From NCBI GenBank assembly GCA_003158355.1, contig PMIV01000072.1, positions 1 through 13,490 on the forward strand: DNA of 13,490 nucleotides, read 5' to 3'. The notes under the pieces are model-generated. The model made no database searches and was not told the origin of the DNA. It saw only the letters and a program-made list of their open reading frames with translations. The first letter of the stretch is position 1. Each line of letters starts with the position of its first letter. Source of the stretch: Anaerolineaceae bacterium (GTDB lineage Bacteria > Chloroflexota > Anaerolineae > Anaerolineales > Anaerolineaceae). Positions 1-7,147 of the stretch are shown piece after piece. The position numbers and the translations under genes were made by a program.

Positions 1-473
1 ACATTGGCTGAATAATTGACCCGGTTGCCGCTGATAAGTTCCAATAGATCCATCACGGTTTCACGGTCGCGCCAGGAGAACATGAAGAGGGTATCGAATC
101 CGCCTTCATGGGCTGCCACGCCCAGCCAGAGCAGATGGCTGTGGATACGTTCCAGTTCGGCGACCAACGAGCGAATGGCCTGTGCCCGCGGAGGAGCCTG
201 CACGCCGGCTAACTTCTCAACACCCAGGGCAAAAGCCAACGCGTGCACATGGGAGCAAATACCGCAGACGCGCTCCATCAAATACAGATCCTGAGTATAG
301 TTGCGCTCTTCGCAGCCTTTTTCCATCCCCCGGTGAACAAAACCCAGACGCGCCGTGGCATCTGTAACCACTTCACCGTCAACGGTGAACTCAAAATGGC
401 CGGGTTCCTTTAATGCGGGGTGCTGTGGGCCAATGGAAACAATGAATTTTTCCGGTACGTGTTTGGTTTCCAT
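1..473 (-). CDS. Group 4 [NiFe]-hydrogenase-type large subunit (NuoD/MbhL-like), 3' end cut by window
   Basis: Catalytic large subunit of a membrane-bound, complex-I-related hydrogenase. About 157 residues are visible, roughly the first 40% of the family length; the rest lies beyond base 1. Seen: an N-terminal stretch with IGPQHPAL, then LGFVHRGMEK, then MERVCGICSHVH around residues 66-77. C70, C73 and H77 form the N-terminal RxCGxCxxxH (L1) motif that binds the NiFe centre. Complex I NuoD proteins have lost these cysteines, so an ordinary NADH dehydrogenase is unlikely. The start is the ATG at 471-473; a GAGGAG Shine-Dalgarno overlaps the end of the upstream NuoC-like gene, and the gap is 5 bases. 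Whether it makes H2, or belongs to the Mbx/Mbs sulfane reductases that have lost part of the site, depends on the C-terminal CxxC motif outside the window. Confidence 0.9.
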   Translation of the reverse strand, partial: METKHVPEKFIVSIGPQHPALKEPGHFEFTVDGEVVTDATARLGFVHRGMEKGCEERNYTQDLYLMERVCGICSHVHALAFALGVEKLAGVQAPPRAQAIRSLVAELERIHSHLLWLGVAAHEGGFDTLFMFSWRDRETVMDLLELISGNRVNYSAN

Positions 474-478
474 CTTAC

Positions 479-1015
479 TCACTTCTCCTCAACCTTATTT
501 GTTTTCTCAAGACCGGTAAAAGCTTTTCTCAGTGGATACACGTTGGCGGGCCAATCGTCCGGCAGTAGCAAGCGTTCCATACTGGGAGTACCAATAAATT
601 CAACGCCTAACAATTCCATCGCTTCACGCTCGTATAAAGTCGCGGAAGGGATGATCTCACAGATACTATCCATTGTGGCGGCCGCGTATGGCAGCATCAC
701 CCGCAAAGTGACAATTGCCGCACCGCTGCAGAAATGGTAAAGCACTTCAACACTGCCTTTATCGGCTACGACCACTTTTTGGCTGGAGCCTTCCACCACT
801 GCATATTCCGGGCAATCCAAAGCCGTGATCGCCGAGAGGTAACCCCACTTAGCCTCGATCAAAGCTTTGACGCAGGCTTTGATATCAGCGGCTCTGATCA
901 CGACATCCAGACGATCAGATTCGGGGGTGTTCTCCGAAAGAGTCCACGGCTGTAAAAGCTCTTTGCCAGCTTGAAGCATCTCTTCGGGGGTTTGCAACTT
1001 CTTCTTGATAACCAT
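479..1015 (-). CDS. NuoC/MbhK-like 30 kDa subunit of the hydrogenase complex
   Basis: A 178-residue soluble subunit of the peripheral arm, matching the complex I 30 kDa subunit family. It has no redox centre in known relatives and packs against the large subunit. The diagnostic block is in the C-terminal third: YEREAMELLGVEF around residues 128-140, then RLLLPDDWP and VYPLRK around 148-163. The N-terminal half is poorly conserved, as is usual for this family. The ATG at 1013-1015 has a purine-rich AAGGGAGAG ribosome site just upstream and lies 13 bases after the NuoB-like gene. In complex I of many bacteria NuoC and NuoD are fused; here they are separate, as in Mbh-type hydrogenases. Its stop is 5 bases from the large-subunit start, suggesting translational coupling. 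Confidence 0.9.
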   Translation of the reverse strand: MVIKKKLQTPEEMLQAGKELLQPWTLSENTPESDRLDVVIRAADIKACVKALIEAKWGYLSAITALDCPEYAVVEGSSQKVVVADKGSVEVLYHFCSGAAIVTLRVMLPYAAATMDSICEIIPSATLYEREAMELLGVEFIGTPSMERLLLPDDWPANVYPLRKAFTGLEKTNKVEEK

Positions 1016-1028
1016 TTTTTCTCTCCCT

Positions 1029-1475
1029 TTATCCTTGCAGACTCTTCAAGAGCTGCACCACGCCAAAGATGATGGCTTCAGGGCGGGGCGGACATCCAGG
1101 TACATATACATTCACAGGAATGACTTCACTGATGTCGCCGACTACATTGTAACAGCCCTGAAAAACACCGCCGCTGATGGCACAGGAGCCGACGGCGATC
1201 ACAAATTTCGGTTCGGGCATTTGTTCATAGGTCCGCAACAAACGATCACGCGCCTGCAAACTGACCGGGCCTGTGCAGATCAACACATCTGCATGGCGGG
1301 GGCTGCCCTGTAATTTGATCCCAAACCGTTCAATATCATATCTGGGGGTCAACGTTGCCAGGATCTCGATATCACAACCATTACAAGATCCGCTGTTGAA
1401 ATGAATCGCCCAGGGGGAGTTAACCCGCGCCCAGGTTTTTATATTTTCGATCACACCTTGAATTGGATCTGCCAT
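1029..1475 (-). CDS. NuoB/MbhJ-like [4Fe-4S] small subunit
   Basis: A 148-residue electron-transfer subunit that should carry the single [4Fe-4S] cluster next to the active site (N2-equivalent). Numbered from the chosen start, the four ligands are visible: C31 and C34 in GSCNGCDIE, C98 in VGSCAISGG and C128 in VPGCPPRPEA. The wording SCNGCDIE followed by LTPRYDIERFG and GSPRHAD is typical of group 4 hydrogenase small subunits; complex I NuoB has adjacent cysteines (CC) at the first position. The start chosen is the ATG at 1473-1475 with AAGGAG 7 bases upstream. A longer reading from a TTG at 1496 exists, but it would translate through that ribosome site. The protein is short because, unlike group 1 small subunits, it lacks extra cluster domains and an export signal. 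Confidence 0.93.
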   Translation of the reverse strand: MADPIQGVIENIKTWARVNSPWAIHFNSGSCNGCDIEILATLTPRYDIERFGIKLQGSPRHADVLICTGPVSLQARDRLLRTYEQMPEPKFVIAVGSCAISGGVFQGCYNVVGDISEVIPVNVYVPGCPPRPEAIIFGVVQLLKSLQG

Positions 1476-1500
1476 TGCGCTTCTCCTTATTACCAATAAT

Positions 1501-1812
1501 CTAGCCCAAGATCAAAGCAATCAGGGCCAGGATCAACCCGATCAGGTACGGCACCATCATAACATTCAAACTGCCAGTACCTAAAACCAGCATCCCCAAA
1601 TGCAGGATCGCAAAGAAGAATGCCACCAGAAAGAACGGTCGATAGCCAGGAGCTGCCAGAGTAGTAGGCGCTTCTTCACCGCTGCTGTAAAGGCTTGATT
1701 TTTCGGCAGAGGGATGCCCTTTGCCTGCCAGACCGCGTCCCGCAAAAAAGATGGCAAAGACCAGTGGTATGTAAATGAGAAAAGCCAGAGGAGGGGTTAA
1801 GATGATATTCAT
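1501..1812 (-). CDS. NuoA-like small membrane subunit
   Basis: A 103-residue protein with three hydrophobic helices (about residues 5-25, 57-78 and 82-102). A cytoplasmic loop after the first helix contains LYSSGEEAP around residues 41-49. This matches the complex I subunit A layout, in which the loop after helix 1 carries a YECG-type motif near the quinone pocket; here the cysteine position is serine. The position directly before the NuoB-, NuoC- and NuoD-like genes is the same as that of MbhI in archaeal Mbh clusters. It likely helps anchor the peripheral arm to the membrane. The ATG at 1810-1812 is preceded by AGGAG about 9 bases upstream, in the 12-base gap after the NuoN-like gene. The family assignment is by layout and loop motif, since similarity in this subunit is low. 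Confidence 0.75.
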   Translation of the reverse strand: MNIILTPPLAFLIYIPLVFAIFFAGRGLAGKGHPSAEKSSLYSSGEEAPTTLAAPGYRPFFLVAFFFAILHLGMLVLGTGSLNVMMVPYLIGLILALIALILG

Positions 1813-1824
1813 GTGTCAGCTCTC

Positions 1825-3336
1825 CTATACACCAAATGGATACATCAAGCTGGCGGCGGCATTAAAGGTAAGGAAGTTTGCCAGTGAAGGCCAAACGCCG
1901 ATCACCACAATACCAACAGCCAGAATCACCATCGGTAAGACCATAATCCAACTGATAGATCTTCCAGCCGCCGCGGTCTCTGAGATGTTTAATCGATATA
2001 AACGGTTGATCACTGGAACATAATATGCCAGCGAAAGCACACTGTTCAAGGCAACAAAAATAACAATACAGATCATCAGGGTGCTGTTCACCCCCGCCGT
2101 TGCAACCAGGATCTGCCATTTGGACATAAAACCTGCCAGTGGGGGCAGCCCGCCCAGGCCTAAAAGCGCCAGACTGAGCAAGAAGGCAACCACCGGGTAC
2201 TTTTTGGCAGCTCCGTTCAAATCGTCCAATACCAAAGCAGTATGCTCGCCCTTGCCGATATGCAGCACATATAAGAATGCGCCGGCCGCCAAAAAGGCCA
2301 GACCCTTCATCATGGCATGGGTCAGCATGTGGAAGAAACCACCTGCCGCGGCCACGTAACTGCTGGAGAGGATGGCTACTCCAAAGCCCACCAGCATATA
2401 TCCCACCTGGGCAATACTGGAATAGGCTAACATGCGTTTGACTTCTACCTGTCGTAAGGCCAGCAGGTTGCCGGCCAGGATATTGACACAGCCAAAGACC
2501 AGCAGAATGATCCCCGATGGGAAATGCGTCTGAGCCAACACACTCAAGGTGCGCAGCATTGCTACCAGGCCTGCCTCGATCACAATGCCTGAGAGCATGG
2601 CGCTGATACCGCTGGGAGCCTGAGAATGGGCATCCGGCAGCCAGGTATGCAGTGGAACCAGGGCAGCTTTAATGCCAAAACCGACAATGATCAAAGCCGC
2701 TGCGGCGTAAACGATTGGAGTTCCGCTTGTAGCATTGCTCCACACACTCCACATGGCCACCGATCCGGTTGTAGAAAACAAGATGGCGATGCCAAAGAGG
2801 ACCAATGCGGAACCAACCGCGGATTGGGTAAGATACTTGAACCCAGATTCCAAAGAAGCCGGTTGTTCATTGTAAAAGGCAACCAGGAAGTAAGAACTGA
2901 TGGCCATAAGTTCGAACCAGACCCACAGGTTGAAAAGATCCATCGAGCAGGCCAGGCCCACGATCGAACCGATCAAGGTCAGCAGCAGTGCGTAGTATTT
3001 TTCTTCACCGTTCTCATTTTCCATGTACGGGATGGAGAAGATCACAACGCAGAAACCCAGCCCAACAGCGATCGTACCCACGATCAAGCCGATACCGTCC
3101 AAACCAACCTGGATAGTACCAATGTTCGTGGCGACCGACCCACCTGCCACCCACACCTGAACACCTAGGTAGATCAGCAGTCCTTCTAGAACCAGGACCA
3201 GCAAAGTCAATAGCTTTGCCAGGGTCATTCCCAACAAGCGCTGTTTTCTTACACTTGTCCGGCCAAAAAGATAAATGATTGGCGCTGCCACCAGGGGTAA
3301 TGCAATTAGCCCGAGAGTTATCAATACACTATTCAT
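1825..3336 (-). CDS. NuoN/MrpD-like antiporter-type ion pump subunit
   Basis: A 503-residue polytopic membrane protein of the proton-conducting transporter family shared by complex I, Mrp antiporters and group 4 hydrogenases. The key charged residues for ion transfer inside the membrane are present: E142 in WFELMAISSY, K223 in GFGIKAALVPLHTWLPDAH, H336/H340/K344 in HMLTHAMMK and K406 in LAGFMSK. Fourteen or so hydrophobic segments are apparent. It starts at the ATG at 3334-3336, one base after the stop of the NuoL-like gene (TGACATG), with GGAG upstream; a longer reading from a TTG at 3363 lies inside the previous gene and is not needed. This is the second of two pump subunits in tandem, as in Mbx/Mbs clusters and complex I but unlike Mbh, which uses one within its hydrogenase module. 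Whether it moves H+ or Na+ cannot be told. Confidence 0.92.
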   Translation of the reverse strand: MNSVLITLGLIALPLVAAPIIYLFGRTSVRKQRLLGMTLAKLLTLLVLVLEGLLIYLGVQVWVAGGSVATNIGTIQVGLDGIGLIVGTIAVGLGFCVVIFSIPYMENENGEEKYYALLLTLIGSIVGLACSMDLFNLWVWFELMAISSYFLVAFYNEQPASLESGFKYLTQSAVGSALVLFGIAILFSTTGSVAMWSVWSNATSGTPIVYAAAALIIVGFGIKAALVPLHTWLPDAHSQAPSGISAMLSGIVIEAGLVAMLRTLSVLAQTHFPSGIILLVFGCVNILAGNLLALRQVEVKRMLAYSSIAQVGYMLVGFGVAILSSSYVAAAGGFFHMLTHAMMKGLAFLAAGAFLYVLHIGKGEHTALVLDDLNGAAKKYPVVAFLLSLALLGLGGLPPLAGFMSKWQILVATAGVNSTLMICIVIFVALNSVLSLAYYVPVINRLYRLNISETAAAGRSISWIMVLPMVILAVGIVVIGVWPSLANFLTFNAAASLMYPFGV

Positions 3337-3337
3337 G

Positions 3338-5086
3338 TCAGGCTCCAATGGCAAAAAGTACAAAGAATATGATGATCGTTCCGAGCACAGCCAGTAAATT
3401 CCACGAGAAAATACCCGTCTGTGTTGTCCGTAAGCTTTCTGCCGAGGCCTCAGTGGCTTTGACTATTCCTGTGTTGATCCCTTCAAAACCAAAGCTGTGT
3501 TCGGCAAGCCAACGCATCCAGTTAAAGGCTTTGACCAGTCCGCCCAATTTAGAGCGGAACACCCAGCATAAAATGCCCAGAGTGATCACCGCCAGTGGAA
3601 TCAGGGTCGACAAAGCGATCACTTCGTGAAACATTTCTTTTAGACCAAAAGGTTGAATATTATGGAATGGCAGGCTGTTCGCCCCAAAAAGCAGAGAGAA
3701 ACGACCCACTGCCAGCCAGGAAACGACGGCTGCCAGTGCCAGCGGAGCCAATGCAATTTTCATTGCCAGACCCACTTTGTGCGCGTGATAATCACTGCGC
3801 GGTTCGCCGTAGAAAACCATCCACACAGCCCGGATGGTATAAAGAGCCGTTAAACCGGCAACAAACACCATCACCGAATAATAGACGATCGACCCGCCCT
3901 TCAATCCGGCTTCCAGGATCATTTCCTTACTCCAGAAACCGTTGAAAACGGGGATCCCTGCCAGTGCCAGGGCACCGACGATGAATACCCATTTGACATA
4001 GGGTAACTTTTTACCCACACCGCCCATTTTGGTCATATCGCGCGTTCCAACAGAATGGATAACCGCACCAGCCGCCAGGAAGAGCAGCGCTTTGAAGATG
4101 GAATGGCTGAACAAATGGAACTGGCTGGCAAAGACACTGCCTGCGCCGATGGCGTATACCATGTATCCAAGTTGGCTCACCGTTGAGTAAGCCAGCACCC
4201 GTTTGAGATCGGTGGAGACCAAAGCCATAATGGCCGCCATCAAAGCGGAGAGAACACCCACTACCATCACCGCTTCACGCCAATAAGGTACATCCTTAAA
4301 AACCGGGTAAAAGCGAGCCAGCAGGTAAACCCCTGCATTGACCATCGTCGCCGCATGGATCAGTGCGCTGATCGGTGAGGGAGCTTCCATGGCATCCGGC
4401 AGCCAGGTCTGGAAAGGGAACTGAGCAGATTTTGCCGCTGCGGCGATTAGGAAACCAAATGCCAGAACTGCCAGTATATTTGCCGGCAGGGAGGCATTTC
4501 CGCCAAGGATTGCGCTGTAGCTCAAGCTGCCAGTATAAACAAAGATCAACAAGGCACCGAGGAGCAAACCAACACCACCCACAGAAGTAATAATGAGGGC
4601 TTTGATGCCGCCGCGGACTGCCTTGGGGTCGTCGTTATTGAATGAGATCAAAGCATAGGAACACAGCGCGGTGATCTCCCAAAAGAGGAACATCAGCAGC
4701 ATATTGCTGGTCAGTACCAGGCCGGCCATGGCACCGATAAAGTAAAGCACAAAAGCGTAATAGCGGCCGATCTGAGCTTCGCCATGCATGTAACTGGTTG
4801 AAAAGATCACAGCCAGTGAACCGATCACAGTCGCAATAATGGTCAAGAAAACGCTCAGCCCATCTGCGACAAATGTGAAATTGCCAAACACAGTGCCCGC
4901 AGGCAATGAGATCACTACAGCTTTAGATACATTCGGCAGCAGCATTATTGCGGCGGCCCCTGCGGCCAGAGAAAAAGCCACAGCCAATACATGCTGTAGT
5001 TTTTCATGTTTATCACCGGCCAGAAGCACAATAAAAGCACCCAACCAGGGTAAACCAATGACGAGGAGAATTAATATCAGGTTCAT
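3338..5086 (-). CDS. NuoL/MrpA-like antiporter-type ion pump subunit
   Basis: A 582-residue polytopic membrane protein, close to the usual NuoL length and longer than MrpD/NuoN types. The family core is complete: E137 in FLFWEITALCSYAL, K219 in AAAAKSAQFPFQTWLPDAM followed by EAPSPISALIHAATMVNAGVY, H324/H328/K332 in HLFSHSIFKALLFLAAGA and K387 in NGFWSKEMI. The C-terminal 180 residues hold a further charged region and terminal hydrophobic helices, as in NuoL. In complex I this subunit is the most distal pump and carries a lateral helix; whether one is present here was not resolved. The start is the ATG at 5084-5086, 3 bases after the NuoK-like stop, with AGAGG at the end of that gene as ribosome site. 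The stop is one base from the next start, so translation is probably coupled. Confidence 0.93.
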   Translation of the reverse strand: MNLILILLVIGLPWLGAFIVLLAGDKHEKLQHVLAVAFSLAAGAAAIMLLPNVSKAVVISLPAGTVFGNFTFVADGLSVFLTIIATVIGSLAVIFSTSYMHGEAQIGRYYAFVLYFIGAMAGLVLTSNMLLMFLFWEITALCSYALISFNNDDPKAVRGGIKALIITSVGGVGLLLGALLIFVYTGSLSYSAILGGNASLPANILAVLAFGFLIAAAAKSAQFPFQTWLPDAMEAPSPISALIHAATMVNAGVYLLARFYPVFKDVPYWREAVMVVGVLSALMAAIMALVSTDLKRVLAYSTVSQLGYMVYAIGAGSVFASQFHLFSHSIFKALLFLAAGAVIHSVGTRDMTKMGGVGKKLPYVKWVFIVGALALAGIPVFNGFWSKEMILEAGLKGGSIVYYSVMVFVAGLTALYTIRAVWMVFYGEPRSDYHAHKVGLAMKIALAPLALAAVVSWLAVGRFSLLFGANSLPFHNIQPFGLKEMFHEVIALSTLIPLAVITLGILCWVFRSKLGGLVKAFNWMRWLAEHSFGFEGINTGIVKATEASAESLRTTQTGIFSWNLLAVLGTIIIFFVLFAIGA

Positions 5087-5089
5087 GGA

Positions 5090-5404
5090 TTACCTCTTTA
5101 ATGTGGATAGTGCTTTGATATCGAGTGTACCCAAACGATGGCGTACCTGCACTGCCAGTGCCAGCCCCATTACCGCCACGATCGTGTCAGCCACAATCAC
5201 GGTCAGAGCCATTGTTTGCGCCAGGTTAACCTGCCCGGTAAGGTTACCGCCTAAAATAAATGCCATGGCAACGCCCTTGACCATCAGTTGTAAACCAATG
5301 ATCACCTTGATCATATTTCGCGTGGCCAATAAACAATAAAATCCGATACCGGCTAAACTGATTATGGAAAGAATTACGATAAATGCAACCGGAAAATTGC
5401 TCAT
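5090..5404 (-). CDS. NuoK/MrpC-like membrane subunit
   Basis: A 104-residue protein with three membrane helices (about residues 5-27, 31-53 and 62-87), matching complex I subunit K and MrpC. The motif GFYCLLATRNMIKVIIGLQL aligns with the start of NuoK helix 2. Two positions used for proton transfer in E. coli NuoK appear changed: Glu36 corresponds to Q39 here and Glu72 to D73; K43 lies one helical turn after Q39. It sits between the NuoJ-like and NuoL-like genes, as in complex I and Mrp operons. The ATG at 5402-5404 overlaps the stop of the upstream gene in an ATGA arrangement. The role is inferred to be part of the ion path linking the hydrogenase part to the pumps. Confidence 0.9.
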   Translation of the reverse strand: MSNFPVAFIVILSIISLAGIGFYCLLATRNMIKVIIGLQLMVKGVAMAFILGGNLTGQVNLAQTMALTVIVADTIVAVMGLALAVQVRHRLGTLDIKALSTLKR

Positions 5405-5889
5405 GCCTGATCCTCCTTCTGCGCAGATGGCTTACCTTCAGAAAGAAGCCCAAGCACACCCAGTACCCCAGAGAATATCAGAGCAATTTGCAGCAAAACA
5501 TCTAAATAGCGGTCTGACCATAATATTTCAGGCGTTTCTGTTGAGGCCTTCAAAACCAAACCAAGCCCACCGCTCTGAATGGCCAGGTAGATCGTCAAAC
5601 CAACAGCAATGAGGATTGACCCCCATGCTAATGGTTTTGGCATCACTGGTTTGAGGGTCATTGCCTCTTCGCCAGAGATATTAATTGCGAAGACAAAAAG
5701 AACTGTTACCAGTCCAGCGCCTACGCTTAGCTCAATGACAGCAACCTGAACCGCTCCAAGTAAATAAAACATTAAAGCTACCAGAGCACTGGTTGCAGCC
5801 AACCAAATCGCCGAAACCAACAATCTTTTCGACCCAATTGCGAGTATTGCGCAAACCAATATACCCGCGGCGACCAAGACATAAACCAT
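5401..5889 (-). CDS. NuoJ/MbhD-E-like membrane subunit, first gene of the hydrogenase operon
   Basis: A 162-residue membrane protein with about five helices. Helix 3 reads VAVIELSVGAGLVTVLFVFAI (residues 49-69), with E53 inside the membrane. It blends the NuoJ pattern (VIE, then VLFVFV) with the Mbh/Mrp pattern (VGAGL). The C-terminal part, LDVLLQIALIFSGVLGVLGLL around residues 129-149, resembles the MbhE/MrpB-type segment. The protein therefore looks like an equivalent of MbhD and MbhE in one chain. The start chosen is the ATG at 5887-5889, with a perfect AGGAGG at 5896-5901, 6 bases upstream. A 32-codon longer reading from 5985 has no ribosome site and adds a polar, non-conserved stretch. 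The stop overlaps the next start by 4 bases. Confidence 0.85.
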   Translation of the reverse strand: MVYVLVAAGILVCAILAIGSKRLLVSAIWLAATSALVALMFYLLGAVQVAVIELSVGAGLVTVLFVFAINISGEEAMTLKPVMPKPLAWGSILIAVGLTIYLAIQSGGLGLVLKASTETPEILWSDRYLDVLLQIALIFSGVLGVLGLLSEGKPSAQKEDQA

Positions 5890-6125
5890 GTACTTCCTCC
5901 TGAAAAGGATTTCTGGATAAACCCACTGTTCTGCTTTCAATAGAACATTCAAGTCATGAACTTTATGATGGTATCTTCGAAACAATAATAGTCACTAAAT
6001 ATTAAACTATTTTTTCCTCATGGAAACGAATGTTAATAATTGCTTATTTTTGGATTCTTGTAGAATATCAAATTGTTATTATAATCAACTTGTTTTATTA
6101 AAACAAACAGGAGCAGACATTTATC
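5890..6125. other. Divergent AT-rich intergenic region
   Basis: These 236 bases separate the minus-strand hydrogenase operon from the plus-strand ATP-grasp gene, so promoters for both should lie here. A candidate was found for the plus gene only. On the minus strand several AT-rich hexamers occur (for example TTAACA near 6033), but none is paired at a proper spacing with a good -10. No RNA gene, repeat or riboswitch-like structure was recognised. Confidence 0.5.
6058..6085 (+). promoter_or_regulatory. Candidate sigma-70-type promoter of the ATP-grasp gene
   Basis: A perfect TATAAT at 6080-6085 has a weak -35 match, TTGTAG at 6058-6063, 16 bases upstream. Transcription would start near 6092, about 34 bases before the ATG at 6126. 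The -35 is poor and the region is AT-rich, so a chance match is possible. Confidence 0.45.
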
Positions 6126-7100
6126 ATGAAAGTTGCAGTATTGGCGAATTTAAAAGAAGATGCACCCATTTCTCCCGATGATCCTCCTGGGCGATGGGAC
6201 GACCTGGACGATAAAGTAACTGTCGATATGATCCTGGATTCCCTGCAATCCATCGGTCATCAAGCAAAATACTTTCCTGCAGGGTTAGAATCTGTAGAAA
6301 ACATCGAAAAATACAATCCCGACCTCTGTTTTAATTCTGGAGAAGGCCATTATGGGGCCTCACGTGAAGCCCAAATGCCAGCAATACTGGATTCTTTGCG
6401 CATTCCCTATACTTGCGGGGGTGTTCTGGGAATGTCACTGTCTCATAACAAACATATTGCCAAACGTATTTTTCGCTGTTTCGGGTTACCCACCGCGAAT
6501 TTCGTTGTTCTACGTGATCCCACAGAATTAAAAGAGATCAAATTGATCTATCCGCTATTTGTTAAACCTGCCTATGAAGGTTCTTCAATCGGCATCAACG
6601 AGAACGCATTGGTTCGCAACCGCGAAGAGCTCGAAAAACAGGTTCAGTGGGTCTGGGAAAACGTGCATGCTTATATCCTCGTTGAGGAATACATTGAAGG
6701 CCGCGAATTCACCATCTCTATTTTGGGCAATGAAGTCCTGCCAATTGTGGAGATCATTTCCCCGACCGGTTTTTACTCGAATGAACAAAAAGAAGACTTG
6801 GAAAGCGAAGTTTATCGCGTCTGCCCCGCCCATCTTCCAGTCGAAAAAACCGAGGAATTCCAGGCGTTGGCACTAAAAGCCAAACAGGCCCTTGAGCTTG
6901 AGGATGTTTGCCGGATGGATATGCGGATGGACTCTGCCGGGAACCCCTATATTCTTGAAGTGAACCCGATCCCCCTCATGCACCCGGATCCCGAACAGGC
7001 TTCACTCGTTTATGCAGCCCGTGCTGCCGGCTATTCCTATAAAGATATCATTCGCAAGATTGTTGACTCTGCGATAGAACGCTGGAATTTGAAAAATTGA
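6126..7100 (+). CDS. D-Ala-D-Ala-ligase-like ATP-grasp enzyme
   Basis: A 324-residue ATP-grasp ligase related to D-alanine-D-alanine ligase. Such enzymes join a carboxylate to an amine through an acyl-phosphate. Seen: an N-terminal Rossmann-like domain with NSGEGHYGASREAQMPAILD (residues 70-89) and RIPYTCGG (92-99); the central ATP-binding FVKPAYEGSSIGI (145-157) with K147; LVEEYIEGREFTI (185-197); and the metal site RMDMRMD (263-269) with EVNPIPLM (278-285). The Ddl-typical N-terminal substrate motif (GG.S.E.EVS) is not evident. The loop after the metal-binding ExN reads NPIPLMHPD in place of the NT.PGMT type. It may therefore be one of the many Ddl-like ligases with another substrate, so the symbol ddl is withheld. 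AGGAG at 6109-6113 serves as ribosome site, with a long spacer of 12 bases. Confidence 0.85.
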   Translation: MKVAVLANLKEDAPISPDDPPGRWDDLDDKVTVDMILDSLQSIGHQAKYFPAGLESVENIEKYNPDLCFNSGEGHYGASREAQMPAILDSLRIPYTCGGVLGMSLSHNKHIAKRIFRCFGLPTANFVVLRDPTELKEIKLIYPLFVKPAYEGSSIGINENALVRNREELEKQVQWVWENVHAYILVEEYIEGREFTISILGNEVLPIVEIISPTGFYSNEQKEDLESEVYRVCPAHLPVEKTEEFQALALKAKQALELEDVCRMDMRMDSAGNPYILEVNPIPLMHPDPEQASLVYAARAAGYSYKDIIRKIVDSAIERWNLKN

Positions 7101-7104
7101 TTGA

Positions 7105-7147
7105 AAAAGCGCCCGGTTCAAAGAATGAAACTGGGCGCTTTTCTTTT
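7105..7147. terminator. Bidirectional rho-independent terminator
   Basis: The arms AAAAGCGCCCGGTTC (7105-7119) and GAAACTGGGCGCTTTT (7127-7142) form a stem with one wobble pair and a small bulge around a 7-base loop. The plus strand continues with CTTTT and the minus strand ends in a T-run as well, so it can stop transcripts from both sides. It lies 4 bases after the ATP-grasp stop codon; its T-tract touches the stop codon of the convergent lipoprotein gene (7146-7148). Confidence 0.9.

Noticed and set aside
1476..1496. A TTG start for the NuoB-like gene
   Set aside because: It would place the AAGGAG ribosome site inside the coding region; the ATG at 1473-1475 is well spaced from it.
2626..3168. 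A 180-codon open frame on the plus strand
   Set aside because: It lies opposite the NuoN-like gene, has a low-complexity polar composition (many His, Gln, Asp and Arg) and no family motif. It is a shadow of the coding strand.
3337..3363. A TTG start for the NuoN-like gene inside the NuoL-like gene
   Set aside because: The ATG at 3334-3336, one base after the previous stop, has GGAG upstream and gives the normal family N-terminus.
1..5889. Reading the operon as a standard NADH:quinone oxidoreductase (complex I, nuo genes)
   Set aside because: The large subunit keeps the hydrogenase CxxC motif, the small subunit has the SCNGCDIE form, and the NuoJ- and NuoK-like subunits carry Mbh/Mrp traits. 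nuo symbols would mislead.
5890..5985. A 32-codon N-terminal extension of the first hydrogenase gene
   Set aside because: It is polar and unlike the family, and it reads through a perfect AGGAGG that is correctly spaced before the ATG at 5887-5889.
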